64,000 nucleotides of DNA from Paulownia fortunei (Eukaryota > Streptophyta > Magnoliopsida > Lamiales > Paulowniaceae): the NCBI GenBank assembly GCA_019321725.1, contig CM033107.1, forward strand, positions 18,467,445 through 18,531,444, read 5' to 3'. This document shows positions 43,861 to 55,403 of this stretch, in pieces. Every line of letters begins with the position of its first letter. Position 1 is the first letter of the stretch. A program made the translations under genes and the position numbers. A model generated the notes under the pieces. That model was not told the DNA's origin and searched no databases. It saw nothing but the letters and a program-made list of their open reading frames with translations.

Positions 43861-45560
43861 AACTACCCCCAAAATTATCTTTTGCTTGTACTCAAGAAAA
43901 ATTAGAAATCAAACTAGATGTAGGCTCATAATTCAATCATGAATAATTCAACTTGATCGACCAACATATTGCCTCAATAATTTAAGTTGCACACAAGTCT
44001 AAAAGTTTGTTATAAAGCTAATCAACTAACACTACAAACTTGTGTTTCATCAATCTAGTCACGAATTCTAAACATGTGTGTGTTGTGTCAAATTCAAGCT
44101 TCATGCATTCATTTCAGTGTGAATTATACAACCAATGACTCGTATGATCTAAGCGAAGAAGTTCTAGGTGTTCCATAAACTTGCTTTTCATACACCTCCA
44201 GTATGTTTGACACTAGCAAACTTAGATCAAAAAGACTTTAATAGGTTTGTAACATAAGCCTAGGTATTAGATACTAAGGAAAGGTAAGGATAAAGTAAAG
44301 CAAGAGAGTGTAATGCATTGAACATAAAATTTTGCTCCCTTCCTTTCTTTTCTCTTCTCCAAGTCTCTTTCTTTTTCCTTTAGGACTCATATTTTTCTTT
44401 TCTTCTTGTTTTGCTTCACTTTTTATTCTTATTTTCTTCATTTCTTCTTTTTCTCTTTTTTTTATGAATCCCAAAGTTTCATTTCTTGTTCTCTTGATTT
44501 CACAGCGCCCAAACTTGTTTCTTTTTATCAATATGAGTTGGGATAACTTCCTTACACAAATACCATGTTCATGCACCTAAATGCATTCATTTTCATGCCC
44601 AAAATGTTTCCATATGCCCCTTACACAAAATCACGCACCATATGTCACATTAAGCTCTCTTAGGGTTCCGATCAATGGTTTTTCGGGCTACAAAGGTTAG
44701 GTATAGTGAGCTATAGGAAATGAATTTGAATAGTGGTCATTCATCTGCATTGCACATGCCATTCATTAAAAGAGGCCCAAGAGGACAGCTAGTGAAAATG
44801 ATGTTTTATCATGATAAGCTTGAAAGGCACAAATGAGTTAAAGATGGCTTAAATCATTTTTAAGTTTGCCAGTTATCTAAGATTTTGCTTCAAAGGGTAA
44901 TCAAGCAAATTCTAAAATACCTTATAATGACCCAAAAGACTCATTGGGAGCAAAATTCAATACCAAGTAACATACAATTCATAAGATTTTGACACAACGT
45001 GCTCAATGAAAATTCATCATTCATGAAAAAGAATAACTACACACAAGAATTGCCATTTTACAAGACTAACAATCTTCTTTTCCTTGAGACTCGATATAAT
45101 ATCAATTAAGGTTCATCATATGTTATCAATCATCAAGATAAATCAGTCAATCTGAAATGTAAACCTACTCAAGTTTGTCAACAAAAACATGCTTGCTATC
45201 GGACTTCCATCACGCAAGATATGTAATTCACACACAAATCATCAACAAAAATGAAAAAAAAAATTGGCTTAATTTTCACAAACATGCTTCTCACCCCCAA
45301 ACGTAAATAAAATAATGTCCTCAATGTTTAAAGCAAGAAAAAACATAGTCGAAAAGAACTACTCTCTCTCAATTATAAGTGCCCCCACAAATATATATCC
45401 TTCGGAGGTCCAATGACAATCTACACATCACCAAAGAGATGTGAACATACAACTAGGAAAAGGACAAATGAAAGAACATGGATGAAAGCAACAAAAATAA
45501 AAATAAAAATAAAACAAAAACAAAGTAAATAAGGTGACAGATAGAAAGAGTTCTAAATTA
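43861..45560 (-). mobile_element. Family B internal 3' non-coding region (second element)
   Basis: It parallels 14576-16165: the conserved segment (43930-44200), a pyrimidine tract (44331-44470), and the 'tcaatgtttaaagcaaga' block at 45320. It stops short of the hairpin and protease. Open frames at 44274-44580 on both strands are the low-complexity tract. Confidence 0.75.
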
Positions 45561-45605
45561 TATTATTAGCTTGATTGTGAAGCCTCTATTAGGAGTCAAC
45601 GAAAG

Positions 45606-45705
45606 NNNNNNNNNNNNNNNNNNNNNNNNNNNNNNNNNNNNNNNNNNNNNNNNNNNNNNNNNNNNNNNNNNNNNNNNNNNNNNNNNNNNNNNNNNNNNNN
45701 NNNNN
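45606..45705. other. Assembly gap (100 N)
   Basis: Exactly 100 N, the conventional length for a gap of unknown size. The left side is - strand family B, the right side + strand copia integrase, so the true junction is unknown. Confidence 0.98.
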
Positions 45706-46420
45706 ACAAGTCTAATTTCTTTGAAAGGTTCAAAGAATTTAGGCAGGTGATAGAGAAATAGATTAAGAGAAGATAAAGACTCTACAATCTGATCAAGAAG
45801 GCAAGTACTTGAGCTCAAAGTTTCTTGATTATCTAAGAAGAATTAGATTCTCATAAAGTGAATCCAGATGAGCTTCACTAAATCACCTCCTTCATTTTGG
45901 GGATACGCCCTGGAATTGACGGTATTCTTATTAAGTAAGATTGTTATCTAAGTCAATACCTACAACATCATATTTGATATGATGTGACAAAAACTCCTCA
46001 TATAAATACCTAAGGGTAGAGGAGGCCTACTTGAGCAAAGTTGTCAGTGGGAGATGGGTGGGATACAGGATCCAACTTATGGTGTATTCAAAGGAATCTA
46101 ATGGATACTATTTCTATGATTCCTAGAAATAAAGGTATTTATTTTGAGGAATGTCAACTTCATGATAAGAAGGAGTTTTTTATTCGATAGAAATATCTAG
46201 ATCATAGAACTTAAAGGAGTTCAAGACCATAATTTATCCCACACATGGTAATGGTGCCTGAATGAATTCATAAATTTCTAAAGTACACAACCTTTGAAGG
46301 AGATCCAAATGGACCTCGAGACCATCCATATGGGTATGGTCTCTTGCTGGAAAGCAACAAAGAGGATCTCTCTTTGGATTTTGATCCAAGGAGAAATGAT
46401 GTATGACATCAATTCAAAAA
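45706..46420 (+). pseudogene. copia integrase C-terminal remnant (+ copy)
   Basis: The translation right after the gap reads KSNFFERFKEFRQVIEKQ (family: F..FKEFR.EVEKQ), then SPPSFWGYALE at about 45885-45920, the usual end of the integrase core. A WILFL...SRNA-like block follows near 46110-46160. It is interrupted by stops. The upstream part is in or beyond the gap. Confidence 0.8.
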
Positions 46421-47110
46421 AATGGCAAAGTACCATCCAAATGGACTCCGTGTACTCTAACAAGGTATAAACCTTGGTGGACCCACCATAGGGTATTGTA
46501 CCTATTTACTGTAAATGAGTCTACAAGCGAAAGCTTGGAATACATGGGGGGTGATGACCTATAAGGAATAACTACTTGCCAAATGATTACACTCAAAGTA
46601 AAATGTTGACTGTTGAGGAAGCTTTTTACTAAATGCAATGCCAAAGTCTATAGGTATTTTGTTTCCCATATTTATGTATTATGAATACTAAGATATGGAA
46701 GTGGATGTGAAGATCGCTTTCCTCAGCAAGAGTATTGAGAAGGAGATCTATATCAAGCAGCCTGAGGTCTTCATATCCCATCAATGCAAGTAAAAGGTTT
46801 GCAAGTGTCAAAGGTCCACTTATGGACTAATGATGAATTTTTTTATGTTGGAACATTTGATTCGTTGAGTTAATTAAATAGTTTGATTCCCTTAGGAATA
46901 TGATGAACCAAGTGTTTACAAAAGGTTAGTTGGAGCATAATAGAGTTTATTGTATTGATAACATTCTACTTATAATGATGGTGTACGAATGTTAAGGTCA
47001 ACTAAGACTTGTTATCTACTAAGTTCACCACAAGTGATTTGGAATGCATCTTGGAGATTGGGGATTTAGATCTATAAGGTCTAAAAAGACTCTACGACAA
47101 TCCCAAACCC
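46421..47110 (+). pseudogene. copia reverse transcriptase remnant (+ copy)
   Basis: Recognisable blocks: MDSVYSNKV then LVDPP.GIVPI near 46440-46505, and MEVDVKIAFLSKSIEKEIYIKQPEVF near 46695-46770 (family: MDVKTAFLNG.LEEEIYM.QPEGF). The catalytic Asp of DVK.AFL is present, but the polymerase cannot be read through stops and frameshifts. Confidence 0.85.

Positions 47111-47113
<3 letters not shown>

Positions 47114-47154
<41 letters not shown>
47114..47154. repeat. (CA)n(TA)n microsatellite
   Basis: About 15 CA units followed by about 5 TA units inside the decayed copia polymerase region. Confidence 0.95.
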
Positions 47155-47952
47155 GGTAAAAGGGTTTAGCATGATGGAATATAGGAGGAGATCCTTGCCT
47201 ATGAGTCATAGTTTTTCTTTTTGAAAGTTTGTCCCCCCTAAAGACTTCTAGAAAAAGAGAAAATATGAGTCACATCTTTATGTATCCTCTAAAGGAATCA
47301 TGATATATTAAAATCTTTGTACGAGATATGATATCACAAATTCTCAGGGTATCACGAGTAGATAATGGTCTATTTTATGCGAAAAGTATTGAAAGTCGTA
47401 AAGAACTTCAGTACTTATGAAGCACTGAAGATGTCTTCTTGGAGTACGGCTACGGAGAATTAAAGCAGGGATGTTGCATCTATCTTTTAGTCCAAAGCAG
47501 AAAAGTTGAAGTCTATGTCTTGAATCGTGTTCATCCTAAAAGATGGGTGGGCCAACTGGAAGGAGTTACAAGCATGAGACGATCGTGGATTCCACCACTG
47601 GGGTTGAATACAATATTGCAAGCGATGCTGCAAAGGAAGGTGTTTAGATGAGGAACTTATTCTAAAGGGTTAAAAGAGTTCTATATGTTGTTAATCTAGT
47701 ATCTGTCTAATGTGATACCAATGGGGCAATTATATAAGCCAAAGAGTCAAGGTCTCGTCATAGATCCAAGCATATAAAGAAGTGATACCATTTGATTTTA
47801 GCAATCATTGGTAGAGGTGACCACATAGTGGAAAGAGTTGCCTTAGTAGAAAAACATAGCATATCCATTGACAAGACCCCCAGGGAAAATAATATTTGAA
47901 GGACTTCTTGGCCTAAGATACTAGGTAATTGGCTATAGGGCAAGTGGGAGAT
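47155..47952 (+). pseudogene. copia RNase H remnant (+ copy)
   Basis: The nucleotide wording 'gggtgggccaactggaaggagttacaagca' parallels the RNase H SWKSSKQ block at 2290, and 'gatccaagcatataaagaagtgata' parallels the SKH...YH block (also in reverse at 57800). An open stretch at 47439-47651 is in a shifted frame. It ends at the polypurine tract caagtgggagat just before the LTR. Confidence 0.8.
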
Positions 47953-50052
47953 TGTTAGAGTAGTGTCTGCCATGCCAATTAATGGTTGCTTCTATATCCT
48001 AGAGAATAGATAACCTTATTTAAAATATATTAACATATTGGTAATTCTTTATCTTTAATTGCATTTAAGAAATTAGATAAAGTCCCTAAACTATACATAC
48101 ATAGCTACGGGAATGGTCGCGTGTATGATAGAGATCATAGAATATACTTCTATGAATTAGTCTTAAATTAGTTACAAGTCGAAGGTTTATTGAGATGGGA
48201 CATCGATAAGCTTATAAAGACTCTTGCACATGATGCATGCTTGAAAGTAGATTTCTCATTCCATAGGCATCGACATGGTGATTCTAGTGCACGTGCACTG
48301 GTGCTTATCGAGGAACGAGTACACCAAACAGGCCCATGAAAAATTCTCAATTATAAACATTGTTCATCGAATGAGAATTTTCTAGTTACAATAGTACATG
48401 AATTAATACTTTGACTTGAGGCACCATGTTAGCCTTGTGCATGACATCTTGCACTTTGATGTATCATCTTATTGCATGACATTCACAAGGGTTTAACTTG
48501 GGCATATTATATTCATGTATGGAGGTAAATAAGTAGCCAACAAATGATCTATTACCTATCTGTTAGAATATGTGAATCTTCTATGTATCATAGTGCATGA
48601 CTCAAATGTCTTTGACCAAAGCAAAATAAATATTAGACCAAGGTTTTCTAATGATTCATCATGAGTTAATATGACTAGGAATGGAATCAGAGTTATTAAG
48701 TCACTTAGAATTTCGACTAATAATCCTTGCCCTAAACTTAATCGGCATGTCAGTTGATGGAAGGACTGGACTTGTATGGTAATCATAACAGAAATAAGTT
48801 ATTTTGCTAATTCATCTAAAACTAAATAATCAAGATGCACTGCTTGGTGCTTCCTTTGACTTGTGAGGTTTTTAGAATTAAAGAGTTAATTCCAAGATAG
48901 ATTAATTTGAAATTTATTTTATATATTCACTAAGTTGCAAGACTTGCATCATCACTGCTAGCTTAGTTATAAATCTAATGGGCTACACACAAAATGAGAT
49001 GGATCACTTCTATGTAGAATATTATCCAAGGAGTTGGATCAAGTTAATTAATAGAAGTTAAAAATAATTTAAAGAGTTAAAATAATTCATTTAACTAAAT
49101 AATAGATTGTTTAAGTAGACCTAATTATGATGAGGGTCTCTGTGTAAGTAATTAATTGATTGATTGGATCAATTAATTAATAAGCTTAAATTAATTTTAA
49201 GTTGAATTAATTTGACCAATTTAAGTTATATGATTATTTGAAGTGGGCTTAATTTGACCAGGGGGCCTTGTGGAACTATTTAGTTAATTGATTAGATTAA
49301 TTTAAATTGGACTTAATTAACTGATGGAGATCAATTACATTGCGAGCTCAAGGGGTAATGGGCTAGTAGGAGAGGCCTATTGGGAGTCTTTAATTCTCTA
49401 ATTAAAGACTTCATATCTTTTATGGAAATCAAAGACTTAGAGTCTTATATGGAAAGAAATCAAATACTTTTTTTTTTATTAAGGAAATGAATAAGTTAAA
49501 AAGAAAAGAGATTGACATAACTTGAAAATGGATTAAATACTAATGAGATTAGGATTGGCCCACCTTGTGTATTTATACACAAGGTGTGGATGAAATTATG
49601 GGTTGGAGAACAAGAAAAAAATGTCCCCTTTTGTTTCTTTATCTATTAGTCTTTGCTTCACAAAATCAAGTTTGCACTCCCAAATTCTAGATTAGAAATA
49701 AGAATTTAATATTTTATAGCAGAGATAAGAAATTGCGATATTGCTCGTCATGTGGATACCATCAGAGAAAAGACATTTGGATTCCTGCGGTGAATCAAGT
49801 TTCTAATCCAGGCCAAGACTTGAATTAGATTCCTACGAAGAGTTTATGAGGAGGATAGCAATTCGGATTGCTTCACACTCTATATCAACAAGAGTGCTTG
49901 TAAAGATATAATGCAAAATCTTTGTTTTTAATTAAACAAAATATTTGGTATCTAAATATAATGCAAACAGAAAATAAATATTTTTGTTTATAAATATTTA
50001 GTGTATTTATAATGTTTAAAGCAAATATTTACCCAAAATAGTGTATCTAACA
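47953..50052 (+). mobile_element. copia (family D) 3' LTR, upstream of the GH17 gene
   Basis: It starts TGTTAGAGTAGTG directly after the polypurine tract; the end is taken at ..ATCTAACA (50052), less certain because the last 150 bp have diverged. About 2.1 kb. It contains the perfect 11-bp hairpin at 49561-49586. Transcription from it would run toward the GH17 gene. Confidence 0.7.
49561..49586. repeat. Perfect 11-bp hairpin in copia LTR
   Basis: CACCTTGTGTA and its exact reverse complement flank TTTA. A diverged counterpart is at about 2178-2198. Confidence 0.85.
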
Positions 50053-51682
50053 TCACTTCACTAATCAAAACAGAAAAAAACTTATCGGGCACATAATTTG
50101 AACTTTATTTGGGTTGCATTTCAATCACAATAAATTCACTACCAACAAAAAAAAATTCTTGACCGACAAACTTGTGACTCTATTTATTTTTATTTTATTT
50201 TTCTTCATTTTCTCCTGCTCTTCGGGAAAAATACTGTCCTACTTAATTTTTCTGTAACCAAACAAATCGTATACAGTTAGCAAATTATAATGTAGATGTT
50301 GGATTACATGAACCCATAAGCTACAATTAAATCCTTGAGTCAATATGCTTTTGGAAAAAGTAGGAACACAGAAGAAATAATTCTTAACTGGAATTGCACC
50401 ATAGCTTTTCATGACGATTAGAAAAAGCGAAAAAAAGCTGAAACATTGTTTTGAAAAGCAAAATTAAAGAAACAAAGGAAGATTGCACCCGAATGAGCAC
50501 ACGTAGATTTGGGCTGGAAAGTATGCATTTTGAACGCTTGTCTTCAATTAATGCTTCCAAGTCTATTTTGGAGTTACCACATCTCAAATCAATCAAAGCC
50601 CCATTATTTTAATTGAACTGAGTAATGTCCGTCCTCATCCTTTCTAAAAGTCACTTCTTTTGAGCTGCAACGAAGTAATGACAAGGTCTTAGAATTTTTT
50701 TTTTAGGTGTATCTTTGTCTATTTGTTATCACTTATTATTACTACTGCTAATAATGGTATTTAAAAAATGCATAAAGAGGGGTTCAACCTACTATCCCAG
50801 GGTGAAAATTAGGCCCAATATAACCATGGAAATTAAAAAATATAACCACAACACCAACATCGAGCCAAAATAAAAATACTTTATGAAATACTATTCATGT
50901 CTTAAACTTATCATTTTTATTTTCTTTTTGGAATATTCTTATAAAGTACCGTTTTATTTTTTTAAAATATTTTATTTTTTGAAAATAGCTTCACTTGAAA
51001 TAATAATATAATATCAATAATTCTCGATCACTATTTTGATGACAATAATATAAACATTATACAAAATTTTACTTTTCAACTTTTTATCTAAAATTTTACA
51101 TGGACTCACCCTGAATACATAAAAATGAAAAGAAGGGATGGAATATAGTTATTCCACTGCACCAAAGGCTAGTGGCAAGTCCTTAATCTACAGCGTTTTT
51201 GTTGTATTCATTGTTTATCATCCCCATTCCACATTTGAGGACCTTTACGTAATTACATCAGTGATGGGTTCATGTTTTTACATGATTTCTTACAAAGGAG
51301 AAAAATAAATTTGGGAAAAAGTAGAAAAGCTTAAAAAATGAATCTACTTGAATTCTACCCTCCCTTCTGGTAGAATCCATCCAATTTTGTTTAAAGCACA
51401 ATTGATTTTCGCATGGGATTGGCATGTTCATCTTTACATTGTATAATTCAAAGTCCGGACACTGACACTTTTTTGAGTGGGTCTACTTGCATGCATAACT
51501 GAATAACAGAATTAAGAAAGGAATCTGTTATTCTTCCCTATCATATTCTTCTGTCCAACTTATTTTAATCTCTACCATCTAGTTGATCAAGTTATTGCGC
51601 AAGACAATCACGGAAAATTCACACAAGAGAAGAAAAGAAAAAAGAAAAAAAGGAATCACCCACAAACAAGAACAAAGTCTTG
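50053..51682. other. Intergenic region upstream of GH17 gene
   Basis: AT-rich unique-looking sequence with no recognisable gene, LTR or repeat. Short open frames (50384-50596 on -, 51583-51825 on +) have no domain signs. The promoter of the GH17 gene should lie in the right part of this stretch, but I cannot fix a transcription start. Confidence 0.6.
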
Positions 51683-51913
51683 TCTCTTCCTTTGTTTTAG
51701 TTCCCCACTCAAGAATTAGAGACAATTTTCTCAATTTCCAACTCGAGAAACACATCAAGAATCATATATATGATAGCCAATCAAGAACTTTGTTCATAGG
51801 GAAAAAAGACTCTTTTCCTTTTTAGATCCCAACTCATCAAGAATTTGGAGCAATCTTCTCAATTTTTGTTGCAAGGAACAAATCAAGAATCAAATATTTA
51901 CTAGCCAAGATTT
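51683..51913 (+). repeat. Imperfect ~128-bp tandem duplication in GH17 leader
   Basis: Unit 1 (51683-51810) and unit 2 (51811-about 51913) share in order: tct(c/t)ttcctttg/tt.., cactcaagaatt / actcatcaagaatt, cttctcaatttt-like, acatcaagaatca / caaatcaagaatca, and tagccaa. A tatatatg word at 51764-51771 in unit 1 is atatttac in unit 2. It lies immediately before the start codon, in probable 5' untranslated or core promoter sequence. Confidence 0.7.
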
Positions 51914-51935
51914 GGTGGTAGAAAAGGTATTAAGG

Positions 51936-53613
51936 ATGGAGAAAATACAGTTACAGGAACATCATTACGATGTGTATGTGTTGATTTTAACGCTGGTTGC
52001 CATGATGAATATGGCAACATTGGCGACTAGTAGCGTCGGAGTGAATTGGGGGACAATGGCAACGCATCAGTTGCCTGCCAAGAGTGTGGTTGATATGCTG
52101 AAAGACAACGGTTTCAATAAGGTGAAGCTGTTCGACGCTGATGAGGGTATATTGGAAGCATTGTCTGGGACTGATATTCAAGTCATGCTTGCAGTACCCA
52201 ATTACATGCTGGAGGAAATGAGCCTTGACTCGGGTGCCGCTGCTTCTTGGGTGGAAGCTAACCTTACTGCTTATGCTTATCCTGGAGGAGTCAATATCAG
52301 GTCCAGTTATTGCAATTAATCCCTTCTCATGTTAAGTCCTGGGTCAATTATCAAAACAGTAAGAAGCTGGGTAAAAGCCGCTTTTCCTCATGGCTGTTTG
52401 CACATTTTGAAGAAAAATCCCCCTTTTCTCGTCTTAATATTAGTTGTCTCTGCAGTGAGTTTTAGATTTGTGAATGTAATTTTTCAGGTATGTTGCTGTG
52501 GGGAATGAACCCTTTCTTAAAACCTATAATGGCACCTACCTACAACACACACTGCCAGCCTTGAAAAACATCCAGGATGCCATTAACCGTGCTGGGCTGG
52601 GGTCACAAATCAAAGCAACGGTGCCCTTCAATGCTGACATTTACAACTCCCCGGAATCGAATCCAGTTCCTTCTTCTGGTGACTTCAGGCTTGAAATACG
52701 TGACCTCACTGTTCAAATCATCGAATATTTGTACTCAAATGATGCGCCTTTTGTGGTTAATATCTATCCCTTCTTAAGTCTCTATGGGAACATGTACTTC
52801 CCTCTGGATTTTGCCTTTTTTGATGGATCAAACAGGCCGATCAAGGATGGCGATTATGTTTACACTAACGTGTTTGATGCGAATTTTGATACTCTGGTTT
52901 GGTCTTTGGCCAAAGCAGGGTACCCTGATATGAAGATCATAGTTGGAGAAGTCGGGTGGCCAACTGATGGTGACAAGCATGCCAATATCCAAAATGCAAA
53001 GAGGTTCAATCAGGGGCTGGTTCAGCATGCTTTGAGTGGAGAAGGGACACCTACTAGGAAAGGGAAAATAGATGTTTACCTATTTAGCCTCATTGATGAG
53101 GATGCCAAAAGCATTGATCCCGGTAGCTTTGAGAGGCACTGGGGGATATTCGAGTTTGATGGGAAGCCAAAGTACGAGTTGGATCTGTCAGGTTCGCAGG
53201 AAAATAAGGGTCTAGTTGCTGTACAAGGTGTGAGATATATGGTGAGAAGGTGGTGTGTTTTGAACCCTCATGTAAAGGATATGGATCAAGACTTGCCTGG
53301 AAACATAGGTTATGCTTGTAGCCTATCTGATTGCACGGCATTGGGCTATGGTTCTTCGTGTAATCATCTCAGTGTGCAAGGGAATGCTTCCTATGCTTTC
53401 AACATGTACTATCAATTCAAGAACCAGAATGAATGGGATTGTGATTTCTCAGGCTTGGCTATGATCACAGATGAGGATCCTTCTGATGATAGGTGCCGGT
53501 TCCCTGTTATGATTGCTTATGGTAATTCAGTGTTGCTGCTTCACAAGAAACTAGTGAACATTTTGCTTGCCATTCTTGAGGGATGTATAGTTTTTCTGCT
53601 TCTTGTCTCTTAG
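51936..53613 (+). CDS. GH17 glucan endo-1,3-beta-glucosidase with X8 domain, probably GPI-anchored
   Basis: CDS is join(51936..52300, 52488..53613), 496 residues. It is predicted to hydrolyse 1,3-beta-glucan (callose) in the wall or at the outer plasma membrane. Residues ~14-33 form a hydrophobic signal peptide; the mature protein starts near VGVNWGTMA (34-42). The GH17 barrel spans about 34-355. Glu129 in YVAVGNEP is the expected acid/base and Glu276 in [11 protein letters not shown] the nucleophile. The X8/CBM43 domain (about 376-462) keeps six cysteines: 378, 399, 404, 413, 440 and 458. The C-terminus (477-496) is hydrophobic and fits a GPI signal. N-glycosylation sequons lie at 109, 136 and 421. 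Best fit is the plant 'glucan endo-1,3-beta-glucosidase 5/6-like' subgroup, from memory of family sequences. I chose the ATG at 51936; an in-frame TTG 24 nt upstream is not a plausible plant start. The exon 1/exon 2 junction restores [12 protein letters not shown]. No disabling change is seen. Confidence 0.93.
52301..52487 (+). other. Intron of the GH17 gene
   Basis: 187 nt, donor CAG|gtccag at 52300/52301 and acceptor tttttcag|G at 52487/52488, phase 2 (the split codon is AG|G, Arg122). Reading through the intron hits a stop after about six codons. T-rich 3' end. Confidence 0.9.
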
Positions 53614-55117
53614 TTAATCAGCTGTTAGCTTTAGGGCTGACACATTTTTTCATCATTGTATATCTCAAGGCTGTCAGATTTATTTTCTTGATCTGTGCAG
53701 ACAAACAGGGGATATGTTTTCATGTTTTTTCTTTTTAGAAACTTGGACATTTATATGAAGTACTACCAATCGCTCAAATGTTTGCTCCATTTTCGGAATG
53801 CCTACTATAACGCTAATTAGTATCTACCAAATAGCTAAAACAGAGGGTGTAATTCAATTTTATGTGTTATTTAAGTGACATAATTTGAATATAAAACCAA
53901 ACTTCTTTTTTCATCTCAAATTCTTTTCAATGATTGGCGTTTTGTCTTTTTTCCGTCATAATTCTTAAAATACTTAAATTTGTTAAATAAAATTAATTTC
54001 ATAAAAAAGTAAACTTATGGGGTTTTCTCACCATAGTTCATTGCCTACATAGGAATTCGTTTGAGAGAGAGAAAGAATTTCTTAGATTTTGTCCTCTAGC
54101 CAATTATCGTATTCCTATTACAATGTTGAGGGAAAAACAATGAGTTTACACCAAAAAGTTAATTTTAGGACTTTTGATGCTAAATAGAAAAGATGGATTA
54201 TTTGTTATAAACTGTGATTTTTTTACGATTTTTTTTTTTGTTTACCTTCTTCTAATCTTTTATTCATTGCTATATATAGTACATTAGACAACATGTTCAT
54301 GTAAATAGGTGCTTCATCTAATTGTCACAACTAATAATACAATATTGTAAAGCCAATTTCTTTTTGAGACAATAAGAAAACCAGTTTAAAAGCTGAATTT
54401 TAACATCACAAAAAGTAAATTAATTTACTAGAAATTTTATGGGACGACCAAAATTTAAAAGATGAGCTAAAAATTTTGGTTAAATGTTCTCCTGTGCTTT
54501 TGAGTCCAATTATTGCGCTCTCTAAATTGATTTTGTTAACAATCTTTTTGGTAATTTCACAATTCAAAGATTAGAGTACTAGTTTGTAGTATTGGAATAG
54601 AAATTTATAAAATACAATGTCTGAGTTTATTTTTCAACTCTTCTTTTAAATTTATAAAAATAATTATATAATCACAACAATTAAGAAACTATTAATATTA
54701 ACTAAGTATACAATTCGTTATAAGTTTAAAGTTTTATAACATAAATGTATGAAACGGTGCTTTTTGAATATTTTTCGTATACATTTTTATTTTACTTGGT
54801 TATGATTATGACATTTTTTGTATTTGCTTGTTGAGAAAGAGAATCAGATACGAAGCATGATAAACGAATTTTGATCATATTGTGTTTGATGTAGACTTAG
54901 ATATAATTCGATTTATTTGATAATTTTTTTTATTAAAAGTGACATTGTGTAGTTTATTTGTTGATTTTTCTTAATTAACTAGGAAAATTACATTAATATA
55001 GAAAATTATTTTTCATTATAAATAGTTGAAAGAATTACTTATGAATGCTTATCATATGAAACTATTCAAATTGGTCTTACGTGATGTATTGCAAGCACAA
55101 CTATGCAATTATAATCT
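53614..55117. other. 3' flank of the GH17 gene
   Basis: No further gene is seen. AATAAA at 53986-53991, about 375 nt after the stop, is a possible poly(A) signal, but it lies in AT-rich DNA. The remainder is AT-rich with no recognised repeat. Confidence 0.5.
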
Positions 55118-55350
55118 GAGTGAATTATAAAAATTATTCTTGACATTTAATCTAATTACAAAAAAATTTAATTATTTTTTAAAATTATAAATACCCCTTA
55201 AAATTTATTTTTTTATTTTACAAATACCCCTTATTAGGTACAATTTGTAAAATAGAAATAAATGTCAATGGAGTATTTGTAATTTACATACTTATATGGT
55301 TTTTTTTTGTAAATAGTCCAAATCTTGAGGATAGTTTTTGTAGTTCACTC
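55118..55350. mobile_element. Putative Mutator-type MITE
   Basis: 233-bp non-coding element with ~31-bp imperfect terminal inverted repeats: gagtgaattataaaaattat at the left, and gagtgaactacaaaaactat as the reverse complement of the right end. It is flanked by TTATAATCT and TTATAATTT, a 9-bp near-duplication (8 of 9), as expected for Mutator-like elements. Interior 'ataaatacccctta' words match a common plant MITE style. Confidence 0.7.
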
Positions 55351-55403
55351 TTATAATTTTTCAGAAAATGCATTCGCACCAAACCTATGGTTGATGTTTG
55401 ATA

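Noticed and set aside
50384..50596. Short - strand open frame upstream of the GH17 gene
   Set aside because: No domain, no splice context and no other support in AT-rich intergenic DNA.
51912..51935. Upstream in-frame TTG extension of the GH17 protein
   Set aside because: Non-ATG start, not needed for the signal peptide; the ATG at 51936 gives a normal plant secretory N-terminus.
52488..52510. Possible one-base frameshift at the GH17 exon 2 start
   Set aside because: Recounting the bases gave an intact GTG GGG AAT GAA frame, consistent with the catalytic motif and the open frame to 53613.
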